The notes: generated by a model from the sequence alone, not told the origin. DNA of 64,000 bases from Chryseobacterium elymi (GCF_003385495.1 NZ_QNUH01000005.1:1-64000); one strand, 5' to 3'. Positions 16,420 through 24,959 are shown, counted from the stretch's first letter. Program-made: numbers and translations.

Positions 16420-17049
16420 ATGAAAAAAATATCTTTTCTGTTTATCTTTTTTATCGGACTCATCCATGCACAGAAACTGATATCAAACGAAATTTCGCTT
16501 ATTAATCAGGGAGATATTGCTACAGCATTACCAATTTACCAGACTACAGATTCTCATCAGCATAAAACTTTATTAAGTCTTTCAACAGAAATTGATCCGG
16601 TTGATTCCAATACCGCAACTTTGGTTAAAAGAATGAAAGAATCTCTTCTTTCAACAGACGGTGGAGTGGGAATTGCAGCGCCACAGGTCGGGATCAACAG
16701 AAAAGTAATCTGGGTACAGCGTTTTGATAAAGAAGGAAATCCTCTGGAATATTTCATCAATCCTGTCATTGTCTGGAAGTCAGAATTACAGAATCTTGGT
16801 CCCGAAGGAGATCTTTCTATTCCTGAATTCAGGGATCAGTTTTACAGAAGTAAAGTAATTAAGTTAGAATATGTGGATTTAAAAGGACAGAGGTATGCGG
16901 AGATTGTAGAAGGTTTTACTGCGGTAATTTTCCAGCATGAAATAGACCATCTCTTCGGCATCCTGATTTCTGATAAAAAAGAAAAAGAAAAAAATGATTC
17001 TTATAAAAAGGTGGATGCTTTTAAAAGGAGTGATTCTACAACGAGATAA
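16420..17049 (+). CDS. Exported peptide-deformylase-like protein with Cys-to-Asp change at a metal ligand
   Basis: A protein of 209 residues with the polypeptide deformylase fold but a Sec signal peptide (MKKISFLFIFFIGLIHAQ), so it should act outside the cytoplasm. Motif 1 is GGVGIAAPQVG (~81-91). Motif 3 is QHEIDH with H173, E174 and H177. Motif 2, EGCLS in true deformylases, reads EGDLS, placing Asp131 where the metal-binding Cys belongs. Cytoplasmic deformylases remove formyl groups from nascent proteins; an exported version with an Asp ligand is unlikely to do that. It may be a metallopeptidase-like or inactive relative. It stands as a single gene. Confidence 0.8.
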   Translation: MKKISFLFIFFIGLIHAQKLISNEISLINQGDIATALPIYQTTDSHQHKTLLSLSTEIDPVDSNTATLVKRMKESLLSTDGGVGIAAPQVGINRKVIWVQRFDKEGNPLEYFINPVIVWKSELQNLGPEGDLSIPEFRDQFYRSKVIKLEYVDLKGQRYAEIVEGFTAVIFQHEIDHLFGILISDKKEKEKNDSYKKVDAFKRSDSTTR

Positions 17050-17064
17050 TGTTTTGTTTTCAGA

Positions 17065-17793
17065 TTAAGTATTGCTTTCCTTTCTTGTGTATTTGCATTT
17101 CGGAAAATTAGCACAACCCCAAAAAAGCCCATATTGACCATTTCTTTTAATAAGATTTCCACCGCAGTTTGGGCATGAACCATTACTGTTAATCTTAGAA
17201 TTGGCTATTATTCTTTTATCTTGATTCCGGTTGTTTATTTTTGCAGTGAGAAGTGTTGCGACAATTTCGTTCTTGGTTTGTTCGTTAATATAAGCCGAAT
17301 CATATTTTTTTATTGTTCTGACTAACCTGTTTATATAAACAACATCGGTATATGTTTTGGTTTTAAGCGTTGCTCTTTTTGTGAAGGTAACTATCGAATA
17401 ATATCTCAGATATTTATAATTTTTCAGTACATGTTTTAAAGCATAAATATGGCCTTGGTTTTGCAAAACAGGATTGTAAAACTTACGTCTGTATTTATAA
17501 ATAGCCTGGACCCAGTATTTGTCTTTTTCATAGCCTAAAATCCAGCCTTTATAATTCTTGGTTTCAATAACAAATATCCCATAATCTGAAACAATAATAT
17601 GATCTATCTGCGAAGTGGAACCTTTAATGTTTAATTCAATATTATTCAGGACAATGTATTTTTCATTATTTAGCCTCTTTAAGGCTTTTGAAACTTTGTT
17701 CTCACCAATAAATCCTTTTATTTTTGGAGTGTAGTATTTGATGAATAAAATACCCAGGACTAATAGAAAAATAATTAGAAAAATAATATCCAT
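17065..17793 (-). CDS. NERD-domain nuclease-like protein with C-terminal zinc finger
   Basis: A protein of 242 residues. An N-terminal membrane helix covers ~3-20. The nuclease-related domain covers ~28-140, beginning [15 protein letters not shown], with the core [23 protein letters not shown] giving the D...ExK pattern of restriction-endonuclease-like folds. Residues ~205-236 are a topoisomerase-type C4 zinc finger ([21 protein letters not shown] then FPKC). It probably binds or cuts nucleic acid near the membrane; its biological role is unknown. The gene converges with the deformylase-like gene, with 15 bp between the stops. Confidence 0.82.
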   Translation of the reverse strand: MDIIFLIIFLLVLGILFIKYYTPKIKGFIGENKVSKALKRLNNEKYIVLNNIELNIKGSTSQIDHIIVSDYGIFVIETKNYKGWILGYEKDKYWVQAIYKYRRKFYNPVLQNQGHIYALKHVLKNYKYLRYYSIVTFTKRATLKTKTYTDVVYINRLVRTIKKYDSAYINEQTKNEIVATLLTAKINNRNQDKRIIANSKINSNGSCPNCGGNLIKRNGQYGLFWGCANFPKCKYTRKESNT

Positions 17794-17866
17794 ACTATTT
17801 GTATATTATTTCTGTTAATGCTTCTACGCTTATTGGGTTGGTTGTCATTGGTAAATAAAAAAATCT

Positions 17867-17900
17867 GTCTCCAAAGAAACAGATTTTTTTATAAAAAAGA
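17867..17900. terminator. Terminator after ohr
   Basis: Perfect 12-bp arms (AAAAAAATCTGT and ACAGATTTTTTT) around a 10-nt loop lie just past the ohr stop codon on the minus strand. Confidence 0.75.
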
Positions 17901-17908
17901 AACTAATC

Positions 17909-18331
17909 TTAGTGATTCGTCACCGAAAGCTTCACCTCCATATTACCTCTTGTTGCATTAGAATATGGGCAAATCTGGTGCGCTTTTTCAGTTAATTCCT
18001 GTGCTTCTTCAATAGAAACTCCCGGAATATTAACATCCAGTTCTGCTGCCAGCCCAAAACCTCCGTTCTCCAGCTGCCCAATACTGATTTGTGCAGTAAC
18101 TGTTGTTTCACCGGTTTTTACCTTTGAAAGACTGATCACTCTGTTAAGAGCACTGTCAAAACAAGCTGAATATCCGGCAGCAAAAAGCATTTCAGGATTA
18201 GCGAAGTCATCATTGCCGCCACCTAAAGCTTTAGGCATTCTTACATCAAGTTCCAAAACTCCGTTTTCACTTTTTACATGACCGTTTCTTCCGCCTTGTG
18301 CTGTTACTTTGGTTGTATATAATGTTTTCAT
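17909..18331 (-). CDS. ohr: Organic hydroperoxide resistance protein
   Basis: A 140-residue OsmC/Ohr family peroxidase, the normal length. The two reactive cysteines are Cys57 (AAGYSACFDSAL) and Cys121 (HQICPYSNATRGN). They reduce organic hydroperoxides, with lipoyl or thiol donors in known homologues. It is cytoplasmic. The start codon follows directly on the stop of the MarR-type regulator gene, and the pair forms the well-known ohrR-ohr unit. Expression should rise when the regulator is oxidised by organic peroxides. Confidence 0.93.
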   Translation of the reverse strand: MKTLYTTKVTAQGGRNGHVKSENGVLELDVRMPKALGGGNDDFANPEMLFAAGYSACFDSALNRVISLSKVKTGETTVTAQISIGQLENGGFGLAAELDVNIPGVSIEEAQELTEKAHQICPYSNATRGNMEVKLSVTNH

Positions 18332-18766
18332 TTATTTTTCTATTTTGTTTAATATTTTTAGGATAGTCTCTTTGAGATGAAGAAGATCTTCCGTCTCTAT
18401 ACCAATTTTGTCCTTAATTTTTCCGGGAATCTCACAGGCTTTCTGCTGCAACTGTCTTCCTGATTCCGTTAAAAAGACTTCAACCACTCTTTCATCCTCT
18501 TTTTTTCTCTTTCTGGAAATAATTCCCTTAGTCTCAAGTCTTTTCAGAAGAGGAGTTAATGTTCCGCTGTCCAGAAACAGCTTTTCACCGATATGGTTCA
18601 CTGCAAGACCGTCATTCTCCCATAATACCATCATCACAAGATACTGCGAATACGTAATATCGATCTCATCAAGGAATGGACGATAAAGCCCTGTGATCTC
18701 CTTGGCAATAACATAAAGCGGAAAGCAGATTTGGTTTTCTAGTTGTAGTGATTTTGAATTTTCCAT
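18332..18766 (-). CDS. ohrR: MarR/OhrR family peroxide-sensing repressor
   Basis: A regulator of 144 residues with a winged helix-turn-helix (LAVNHIGEKLFLDSGTLTPLLKRLETKGIISRKR, wing KEDERVVEVFLTESG). Cys14 in ENQICFPLY occupies the place of the peroxide-sensing Cys15 of Bacillus OhrR. The LDSGTLTPLLKRLE recognition helix is the OhrR type. It probably represses its own operon, with oxidation of Cys14 releasing DNA. A strong palindrome upstream of the operon (19511-19534) is the candidate operator. Confidence 0.9.
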   Translation of the reverse strand: MENSKSLQLENQICFPLYVIAKEITGLYRPFLDEIDITYSQYLVMMVLWENDGLAVNHIGEKLFLDSGTLTPLLKRLETKGIISRKRKKEDERVVEVFLTESGRQLQQKACEIPGKIKDKIGIETEDLLHLKETILKILNKIEK

Positions 18767-18797
18767 AAAGCTGAACTTGAGAGTGGTAATAAATATA

Positions 18798-19430
18798 TTA
18801 CTTTTTAATGATGAATTCCTCCATTGGAACTCTTACTTTTTTCATAGTAGAAAGCCAGTCATTGGCTGCATCTCTATAACCAAGATATAACAGGCTTACG
18901 CTTTTTAAACCTAATTCTTTAAGATTAAGAATTTCATCCACTATTTCATTACTGAACCCTTCTGCAGGTGTACTGTCTATTTTTAATTCTGCAGCCTGAG
19001 CCATAGCTAAACCAAGTGCAATATAAGTCTGGCGTGCAGTATGGGCAAAATGTTCTGCGGGAGTCTGAGCCCCGTACATTTCTTTAATCTTATCGGTATA
19101 GCTTCCGAAACGACCTCTTGGCAAATCTCTTACATCGGTGTGATAATCGTAAACCTTATCAATTTTTTCGTTGGAATAACTGTCCCAGGCAGCAAATACT
19201 AAAACATGGGAACTGTCTCTCATTACTTCTGGATTTAGCGCTCCCTGTACCATCTTTTCTTTTAATTCCTGATTTTCTACAACGATAACGCGGAATGGCT
19301 GAAGCCCTGATGAAGTAGGCGCCAGTCTTGCTGCTTCTAAAATGGTGTTAAGGTCTTTTTCCGTTACTTTTTTTGAAGGATCATATGCTTTTACCGCATG
19401 TCTCCATTGTAAGTCTTCTATTAATGACAT
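18798..19430 (-). CDS. Nitroreductase family NAD(P)H-dependent oxidoreductase
   Basis: A flavoprotein of about 210 residues, starting MSLIEDLQWRHAVKAYDPSKKVTEKDL. I chose this ATG because it fits the family start; an in-frame ATG 14 codons upstream adds unrelated residues. Nitroreductase signatures are LEAARLAPTSSGLQPFRVIVV, ARQTYIALGLAMAQAAELKIDSTPAEGF, and the C-terminal KVRVPMEEFI. It should bind FMN and reduce nitro compounds or quinones. It lies 31 bp upstream of ohrR on the same strand, so it is probably the first gene of the peroxide-stress operon. Confidence 0.87.
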   Translation of the reverse strand: MSLIEDLQWRHAVKAYDPSKKVTEKDLNTILEAARLAPTSSGLQPFRVIVVENQELKEKMVQGALNPEVMRDSSHVLVFAAWDSYSNEKIDKVYDYHTDVRDLPRGRFGSYTDKIKEMYGAQTPAEHFAHTARQTYIALGLAMAQAAELKIDSTPAEGFSNEIVDEILNLKELGLKSVSLLYLGYRDAANDWLSTMKKVRVPMEEFIIKK

Positions 19431-19497
19431 TTCTATTATTTTAAATTTATATTTTTTGTTATTTATCATCACTTAAAAGGTGTGATGAATTCTGATA

Positions 19498-19534
19498 CAA
19501 ATGTATCATTAATTAAATTGTGTGCAATTTAATT
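19498..19534 (-). promoter_or_regulatory. Promoter and OhrR-type operator of the nitroreductase-ohrR-ohr operon
   Basis: On the minus strand a -33 TTG (19525-19527) is followed by a 19-bp spacer and the -7 TACATTTG (19498-19505), which fits the Bacteroidota consensus. Between and over these lies a perfect 10-bp inverted repeat with a 4-bp spacer (AATTAAATTG-TGTG-CAATTTAATT, 19511-19534). Its AATTG/CAATT core resembles OhrR boxes of other bacteria. Binding would hide the promoter. Regulator identity is inferred from the adjacent ohrR. Confidence 0.6.
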
Positions 19535-19678
19535 TTGATAGATTTAATTGATGTGCATTTTAGAAAAAACAAATTGGTGAAGTAAATCAAGCTTGGTTCC
19601 TTTATTTTCAACAAGAATCGGATTTTTTGTTAAGCTCTTTATTTGAAACTTTGCAGTAGAATTAATAATTAAAAGAAT

Positions 19679-20431
19679 ATGCAGAGATTTAAAAACAAAA
19701 CAGCCCTGATCACAGGAGGAACCAATGGAATGGGATTCGCAACTGCACAGCAGTTCATTAGTGAAGGAGGTAGCGTTATTATTACAGGCCGAAGTGAAGA
19801 AACAGTAAGTCAGGCTTTAGAAAAACTGGGTGATAAAGCTTCAGGAATTGTTTCTGACGCTGGAAGTATGAAAGACCTTATGAATCTGCAGGAAGAGGTG
19901 AAAAGATATACGGAAATTATAGATGTACTTTTTGCCAATGCAGGGTATGGAAAATTTTCCCTGATAGAAAATGTGGATGAAAATCATTTTGATGAGCTAT
20001 TCAACGTTCTTGTAAAAGGTTCTTTCTTTACGGTACAGCAAATACTACCTTTAATGAGACAGGGAAGCTCTGTAATTTTCAATACTTCTGTGGCGACTGA
20101 AATTGCAATGCTCAATTTTTCAGTTTATTCAGCTGCAAAATCAGCGGTGCAGTCTTTTATCAAAACTTTCGCTTTAGAACTTACAGAACGTGGAATTAGA
20201 GTTAATGGAGTAAGTCCCGGACATATTAAAACCAATATTTTTAATAACACAGGTTTAAATACTGAGCAGATTGACAGTGCAGTTCATGGTATCATTCCTA
20301 CTATTCCTTTTAAAAGATTGGGAGAACCGGAGGAAGTTGCCAATGCAGTATTGTTTTTAGCTTCGGAAGAGGCTTCTTATATTCATGGAGCTGAAATTAA
20401 GGTAGATGCAGGAATTTCCGTTATAAGATAA
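19679..20431 (+). CDS. Short-chain dehydrogenase/reductase
   Basis: A classical SDR of 250 residues. The nucleotide-binding motif is TGGTNGMG at ~12-19, the NAG motif follows in FANAGYG, and the catalytic residues are Ser137 (NTSVAT), Tyr150 and Lys154 (YSAAK). The C-terminal half has the usual PGHIKTN and GAEIKVDAG segments. GRSEE after the second strand, with its Arg, suggests NADP preference. Substrate unknown. It is transcribed away from the ohr operon from the shared intergenic region and ends at a strong terminator, so it may belong to the same stress response, but this is only context. Confidence 0.9.
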   Translation: MQRFKNKTALITGGTNGMGFATAQQFISEGGSVIITGRSEETVSQALEKLGDKASGIVSDAGSMKDLMNLQEEVKRYTEIIDVLFANAGYGKFSLIENVDENHFDELFNVLVKGSFFTVQQILPLMRQGSSVIFNTSVATEIAMLNFSVYSAAKSAVQSFIKTFALELTERGIRVNGVSPGHIKTNIFNNTGLNTEQIDSAVHGIIPTIPFKRLGEPEEVANAVLFLASEEASYIHGAEIKVDAGISVIR

Positions 20432-20435
20432 CGTT

Positions 20436-20468
20436 AAAAACCCCAACATATCAATGTCGGGGTTTTTT
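20436..20468 (+). terminator. Terminator of the SDR gene
   Basis: AAAAACCCCAACAT and ATGTCGGGGTTTTTT pair with one mismatch around a short loop and end in a T tract, 5 bp after the stop codon. Confidence 0.75.
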
Positions 20469-20536
20469 AAGAATCATTTAATCTTCTTCTGCTTTAAATG
20501 CAGGATGTTGGGAGAGATAAAAGGAGGATAATCAGA

Positions 20537-20848
20537 TCAGGGAATTTCGTTGATCTGTTTTATAATATTAGTATTATTTTCAATACCTATATTATATGCT
20601 TTTCCTCTTTTATGGCTCTGGTCTGTTTTTTCAAGAAGCGCTTTATAATCGTTTCCTTTTTTAGACAGATAAAAAATCTGCGGGCTTATTCCTATGGATA
20701 TACGAGTGAACTCTTCCGGTTTTTCCGGATCTTCAGCTACATTGGTGATAACTGAGTTATTATACCAGGTCAGGTTTTGTGAACTTGAGCTACCGGAACA
20801 GGATGTGATCATAAATAATATTAATAGTATATAAGTCCAGATTTTCAT
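20537..20848 (-). CDS. Small hypothetical lipoprotein, 103 aa
   Basis: A lipoprotein signal with lipobox MITSC (Cys17) is followed by a Ser-rich linker and a short domain (NLTWYNNSVITNVAEDPEKPEEFTRISIGISPQIFYL). I recognise no family. It should be anchored in the membrane facing the periplasm or surface. It lies about 70 bp downstream of the protein-glutaminase gene on the same strand, with a hairpin between them. An inhibitor or partner role for the enzyme is conceivable but unsupported by any motif. Confidence 0.6.
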   Translation of the reverse strand: MKIWTYILLILFMITSCSGSSSSQNLTWYNNSVITNVAEDPEKPEEFTRISIGISPQIFYLSKKGNDYKALLEKTDQSHKRGKAYNIGIENNTNIIKQINEIP

Positions 20849-20867
20849 AGAAAAAATATTTAGTAAA

Positions 20868-20906
20868 AGCTTCTGCCGCTTTTATCATAACTCAACGGCA
20901 GAAGCT
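20868..20906 (-). terminator. Hairpin after the protein-glutaminase gene
   Basis: Perfect 11-bp arms (AGCTTCTGCCG and CGGCAGAAGCT) with a 17-nt loop are followed on the minus strand by TTTTA. It lies 12 bp past the stop codon. Confidence 0.65.
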
Positions 20907-20917
20907 GTTTATGTTAA

Positions 20918-21880
20918 TTAGAACCCACAGCTCGCAACACTCGGAGCCGGTGATGGGGAGCATCCGGAATATGGTGAGAATATAGTCAGTACACAGTTGG
21001 TATTCACTAAGTTATTGTCATACAGATAAGAATTAGTAGGACTTCTGTAATACACATTTCCTGCTGTATTGGCATAGGAAGATACAGATGCAGATCCACA
21101 GCTTGTATTGATACATGCATTTCTCCATGCCGTATCCGTAACAGGTCCGCTAGGGAACAGGGAAGGATCTATGATTCTTTTTTCTGTAACACCTGAAGCA
21201 TTTTTATAACTTACAAGGATCGCAACATGGTAACTCCATGCTACACAACAAGTACCCGTAGATGCTTTTAAGTTTCCGTATACAAACTGTTTTTCACAGT
21301 CGTAGCCGTTGTTGATCAGGATCTGTCTCATTTTATGAGCTCTTGCATAACATCCGTCTACAGGATATCTGAACGTGATGCATGGTGAAGATGCTGTAGA
21401 AGTACCGCAAGCCTGATTTTTGATCAGGGCAAACATGCTGTTTAATGTAGCCACATTAGGAAGGACGCTTGTTAACTTGTTGGTTTCATTTTTAATCTCT
21501 TTTGTATAAGCAGATTTGAAAAAGCGGATATCTTCTTCGCTTCCTTTTTCTACTTTAGCAATTTCATGCGTGTTAGGCTTGATGAAAACCTGAATTGGAG
21601 ATTCGTTTTTTACTGCTTCTCTGATCAGGTTGATATACCCTTCATTCTCCTTTGTTGGTCTGATGGTATAGAATTGCGCCGTAACAATGAATGATACTTT
21701 CAACGTGCCGTTTTCATCTTCTACCCCTACCGGAATTGTTTTCCCAAGATCCGTAAGTGTTTTGTTGTTTATTTCGTTCTGACTCATCTGCTGTTCTGCA
21801 CTGGAGTCTGTACAGGAATTAAATGACAAGGCTGTCACAAATACCATCATTGATAAAAAAAAATTTCTCATAATTCTCAT
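20918..21880 (-). CDS. Protein-glutaminase preproprotein (EC 3.5.1.44)
   Basis: A secreted enzyme of 320 residues, the length of the Chryseobacterium proteolyticum protein-glutaminase precursor as I recall it. Residues ~1-22 are the signal, with a lipobox-like FNSC that leaves lipidation possible. Residues ~23-135 are the propeptide. Mature enzyme would be 136-320 (185 residues). The catalytic triad is Cys177 (DGCYARAH), His218 (WSYHVAIL) and Asp238 (RIIDPSLF), equal to mature 42, 83 and 103 as in the known enzyme. Many cysteines suggest disulfides. It deamidates protein-bound glutamine to glutamate and ammonia outside the cell. Confidence 0.95.
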   Translation of the reverse strand: MRIMRNFFLSMMVFVTALSFNSCTDSSAEQQMSQNEINNKTLTDLGKTIPVGVEDENGTLKVSFIVTAQFYTIRPTKENEGYINLIREAVKNESPIQVFIKPNTHEIAKVEKGSEEDIRFFKSAYTKEIKNETNKLTSVLPNVATLNSMFALIKNQACGTSTASSPCITFRYPVDGCYARAHKMRQILINNGYDCEKQFVYGNLKASTGTCCVAWSYHVAILVSYKNASGVTEKRIIDPSLFPSGPVTDTAWRNACINTSCGSASVSSYANTAGNVYYRSPTNSYLYDNNLVNTNCVLTIFSPYSGCSPSPAPSVASCGF

Positions 21881-22171
21881 AATTTGGTGGTTAGTAATAA
21901 ATATATTGCTTTAAGTTTTGGTGTGTCGTTTTTTTAATTGAAATCAGATTATAGTTCACTTTATTGTGATATTAAAAATAAATAAAAATTAAATACAAGC
22001 AAACTATTTTTCAATAAAATGCTAATTTTTTAGCGTAAATTTGAATTATACCTGTGTTTTAGGGGATTTAGATAGGTTTTTAGTATTGATATATATGTAT
22101 ATATCCGATAGTCATAAAAATTAAAAATCCACACACAGTAGAATGAGTGGGAAGATTTATTTAAAAAGTGA
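21881..22171. other. AT-rich intergenic region without a gene
   Basis: This 291-bp stretch should hold the promoter of the protein-glutaminase gene on its left side. I see AT-rich sequence with a TATATATGTATATAT stretch near 22090 but no clear -7/-33 pair, RNA or repeat. Confidence 0.4.
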
Positions 22172-23218
22172 TTATTTCCTTTTGATCAGGCTGCTTTGTA
22201 AGACAATATCTCTGATGAGTGATTCCTGGTAATAATACAGACTGCTGTCTTCACTCATTTGATTTTCCATGATAATAATGCTTACATCGGAGCCGGGAAC
22301 ATAGACATTCAGAGATGCAAAACCATCACCAAGACCTGTGTGTCCTAAATAAGGAATACCGTTATATTTCACGATACGCATATTATAGCCGTAACCTGAT
22401 TTCTCTTTTCCAAATACATCGTGCTGTGATAGAATTGAAGAAGTAGTCATCAATTTATAACTTTTAGAGCTCAGAATTTTCCCTGTATGAAGAAGCGAAT
22501 TCCAGACTGCCATATCTTCTGCTGTAGTAATCACACCGTCAGCAGGCATATTTTCATTGGTAATAAATGAATTTTCAACAGGAGTAAAATTATTGTCCTT
22601 ATTTATATGTCCCAACACCAGATTTCTGCGGTTATCTTTAGAATAGCAGAATGTGTTTTTCAGGTGAAGCTCTTTGAACAGATCAGTAGCCTGCTGAATA
22701 TACGATTTGCCGGAAATTTTTTCAACAATCTTTCCTAAAAGAATATTCGACAGATTTCCATATTTAAATTCTGTTCCGGGTTTAAATAATAAAGGTTTCT
22801 CTACATCAACAATTCCATGGGTGTGATTTAAGAGCTGATGAACAGTAACCGAGTCTGCCCAGGGCTGGGTCAGGGAAGGAAGATATTTTTTGATGGGAGC
22901 CTGTAAATCTACTTTTCCTTTTTCAAATTGTTTTAATACTAATACAGAAGTGATCTGCTTGGTATTGGACATGATTTCAAACTGGTCGTCCATTTTCAAC
23001 GGAACTTTCGTTCGGCTGTCTTGAAAACCATAGGCTTTTGAGTATTTGATTTTTCCGTTTTGCGTGATCAGAACCACTCCATTAAATAGCCTGGGAGAAG
23101 TTGGAGATTGTATTAAACTGTCAATGCGTCTGGCATAGTCATCTTTGCTTTGGGCATACGATACGGATGCTGAAAAAAGAAATGCTGTAACGCAGGAGAT
23201 TCTGATAACCGGGTTCAT
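22172..23218 (-). CDS. Serine hydrolase of the beta-lactamase/class C penicillin-binding family
   Basis: An exported protein of 348 residues with a signal peptide ending SYAQ. The SxxK motif is SNTK in EIMSNTKQITSVLVLKQFEKGKVDL (~84), the YxN motif is YGN in GTEFKYGNLSN, and the third motif region is YLGHTGLGDGF, with HTG in place of KTG. LNHTHGIVDVE is also typical. The family includes D-aminopeptidases, esterases and penicillin-binding-like enzymes rather than true beta-lactamases. It should act in the periplasm. Substrate unknown. No operon partner. Confidence 0.85.
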   Translation of the reverse strand: MNPVIRISCVTAFLFSASVSYAQSKDDYARRIDSLIQSPTSPRLFNGVVLITQNGKIKYSKAYGFQDSRTKVPLKMDDQFEIMSNTKQITSVLVLKQFEKGKVDLQAPIKKYLPSLTQPWADSVTVHQLLNHTHGIVDVEKPLLFKPGTEFKYGNLSNILLGKIVEKISGKSYIQQATDLFKELHLKNTFCYSKDNRRNLVLGHINKDNNFTPVENSFITNENMPADGVITTAEDMAVWNSLLHTGKILSSKSYKLMTTSSILSQHDVFGKEKSGYGYNMRIVKYNGIPYLGHTGLGDGFASLNVYVPGSDVSIIIMENQMSEDSSLYYYQESLIRDIVLQSSLIKRK

Positions 23219-23341
23219 TGGGCTTAAAAGTTTAGAGTTGGTGTGGTATTATAGAGAACCAAAAGTAAGCTTTAAAATAATACGTGATCAGAAAAATTTG
23301 AAATAAAATTTTTTAGAATCATGATTCATCTGTAAATAAAG

Positions 23342-23372
23342 AAAACCGACTGTAGAACTACGGCCGGTTTTT
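23342..23372 (-). terminator. Terminator of lipB
   Basis: AAAACCG...CTGTAG pairs imperfectly with CTACGGCCGGTTTT across a short loop and ends on the minus strand in TTTTC, about 20 bp past the lipB stop. Confidence 0.55.
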
Positions 23373-23393
23373 ATTTTTCTGATAAATTTTTTA

Positions 23394-24146
23394 TTATTTT
23401 TGAACGAGTTCAGCTCCGAAAACTTCTGCAAAGTGCTTTCTGATCTTTGCTTTCAGGTCTTCCGTTTCTTCAGGAGAAAGTTCTCTTTCAAGCTCTCTTT
23501 TTACAGAAGTCACCTGCTTGTCTTTGATACCACACGGAATAATGTATTCAAAATAGCGCATATCCGTATTTACATTCAAAGCAAAACCGTGAAGGGTAAC
23601 CCATCGTGAGGCTTTTACACCCATCGCGCAGATCTTTCTGGCATAAGGTTTTCCCACATCCAGCCATACGCCGGTTTCTCCCGGGGAACGCTCGCCTTTA
23701 ATACCAAATTCACCAATAGCCCTGATGATCACTTCTTCCAGGTTTCTCATATACAAATGAATATCTGTAAAAAAGTTTTCAAGATCCAGAATAGGGTAGC
23801 CAACGATTTGTCCGTATCCGTGATAAGTAATATCTCCGCCACGGTTCACTTTCACGAAAGTAGCATCTATTTCCTTCAGCTTATCGATACCCGCAAGCAT
23901 ATTTTCTTCATGACCGCTTTTTCCCAATGTATAAACATGAGGATGCTCTACCAATAACAGGTGATTTGGAGTCGTGATGTGCTGTTCTGCAGGCAAATCG
24001 CGGTTCTTAATCTTGGTATCAATGATATTTTTCATCAGGCTTTCCTGATAATCCCAGGCAGGCTGATATTCTTTTATACCCAGATCTTCAAATTCTACCG
24101 ATTTATTTTGATGTGTATTCATACGTTGATGTCTGTTTTCTTGCAA
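23394..24146 (-). CDS. lipB: Lipoyl(octanoyl) transferase LipB
   Basis: A cytoplasmic enzyme of 250 residues, or 242 if the ATG at 24122 is used. It transfers octanoyl from acyl carrier protein to lipoyl domains in the first step of lipoate synthesis. Signatures are VKVNRGGDITYHGYGQIVGYPILDL, the KICAMGVKASRWVTLHGFALNV segment with the catalytic Lys, and the nucleophile Cys in FEYIIPCGIKDK. The opening PNHLLLVEHPHVYTLGKSG is typical. The gene is 57 bp downstream of trpA on the same strand but is not functionally tied to it. Confidence 0.93.
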   Translation of the reverse strand: MQENRHQRMNTHQNKSVEFEDLGIKEYQPAWDYQESLMKNIIDTKIKNRDLPAEQHITTPNHLLLVEHPHVYTLGKSGHEENMLAGIDKLKEIDATFVKVNRGGDITYHGYGQIVGYPILDLENFFTDIHLYMRNLEEVIIRAIGEFGIKGERSPGETGVWLDVGKPYARKICAMGVKASRWVTLHGFALNVNTDMRYFEYIIPCGIKDKQVTSVKRELERELSPEETEDLKAKIRKHFAEVFGAELVQK

Positions 24147-24202
24147 TACTTATATGAAATTGCAATATCATACCATTTTTTGACATACAAATTTAGTGAA
24201 TT

Positions 24203-24937
24203 TTACCCTTTTACAGCATGGATAAAATCTATGGCAGCATTCTTCCAGTCTTTATTGTTCAATAAGGTGTTAACGAAAGCTGTTCCTATAATTCCGCCGG
24301 CAGCTTTTTCCGTGACATTTTCAAAATCATCTTTAGATTTGATCCCGAAACCGATCATCACCGGATTTTTTAAATGTAGTGACGCCAGACGTGAAAGATA
24401 ATTTTCATTTTTAAGAACAGCATTGTCATTTCCTGTCGTAGATGAGGAACTTACCGCATACAAAAATCCGGAGCTTAAAGAATCTAAATACAGAATCCTT
24501 TTATCGGAAGTTTCAGGAGTGACCAGAAACGTAAAATTAAGGTTATACTTTTTTAAGATCTGCTGATAATTATTTTCAAATTCAATAGGGGGCAGGTCAG
24601 GGATGATCAGTCCTGAAACACCACTTTCCGAACATTCACGACAAAACTCTTCAAATCCAAAACTCAAAACAGGATTGATGTATCCCATCAGGATAACAGG
24701 AATATGAATGTCATTCTTTACTGTTTTCAGCTGTGAAAACAGTTTTTCAATCGTCATTCCGTTTTTTAATGCCAGTTCATGCGCCTGCTGGATTACCGGC
24801 CCATCTGCTACAGGATCAGAATACGGCATCCCAATCTCCATCATATCAGCACCGGAATTTTGGATCAGTTGTATAACGTCAGCGGTATCTTCCAGTTGCG
24901 GAATTCCTGCTGTGAAATATATGTTTAGTTTTTTCAT
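24203..24937 (-). CDS. trpA: Tryptophan synthase alpha subunit
   Basis: A TIM-barrel enzyme of 244 residues that cleaves indole-3-glycerol phosphate to indole and glyceraldehyde-3-phosphate. The catalytic Glu lies in GADMMEIGMPYSDPVADGPVIQQA, and the catalytic Asp in the LIIPDLPPIE segment. Phosphate-binding loops are FLYAVSSSSTTG and VMIGFGIKSKDD. It acts as the alpha subunit of the alpha2-beta2 complex. It is the last gene of the trp operon. A hairpin-forming repeat fills the 82-bp gap between trpB and this start. Confidence 0.95.
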   Translation of the reverse strand: MKKLNIYFTAGIPQLEDTADVIQLIQNSGADMMEIGMPYSDPVADGPVIQQAHELALKNGMTIEKLFSQLKTVKNDIHIPVILMGYINPVLSFGFEEFCRECSESGVSGLIIPDLPPIEFENNYQQILKKYNLNFTFLVTPETSDKRILYLDSLSSGFLYAVSSSSTTGNDNAVLKNENYLSRLASLHLKNPVMIGFGIKSKDDFENVTEKAAGGIIGTAFVNTLLNNKDWKNAAIDFIHAVKG

Positions 24938-24959
24938 TTTATAATAGATGTTAGAATTT

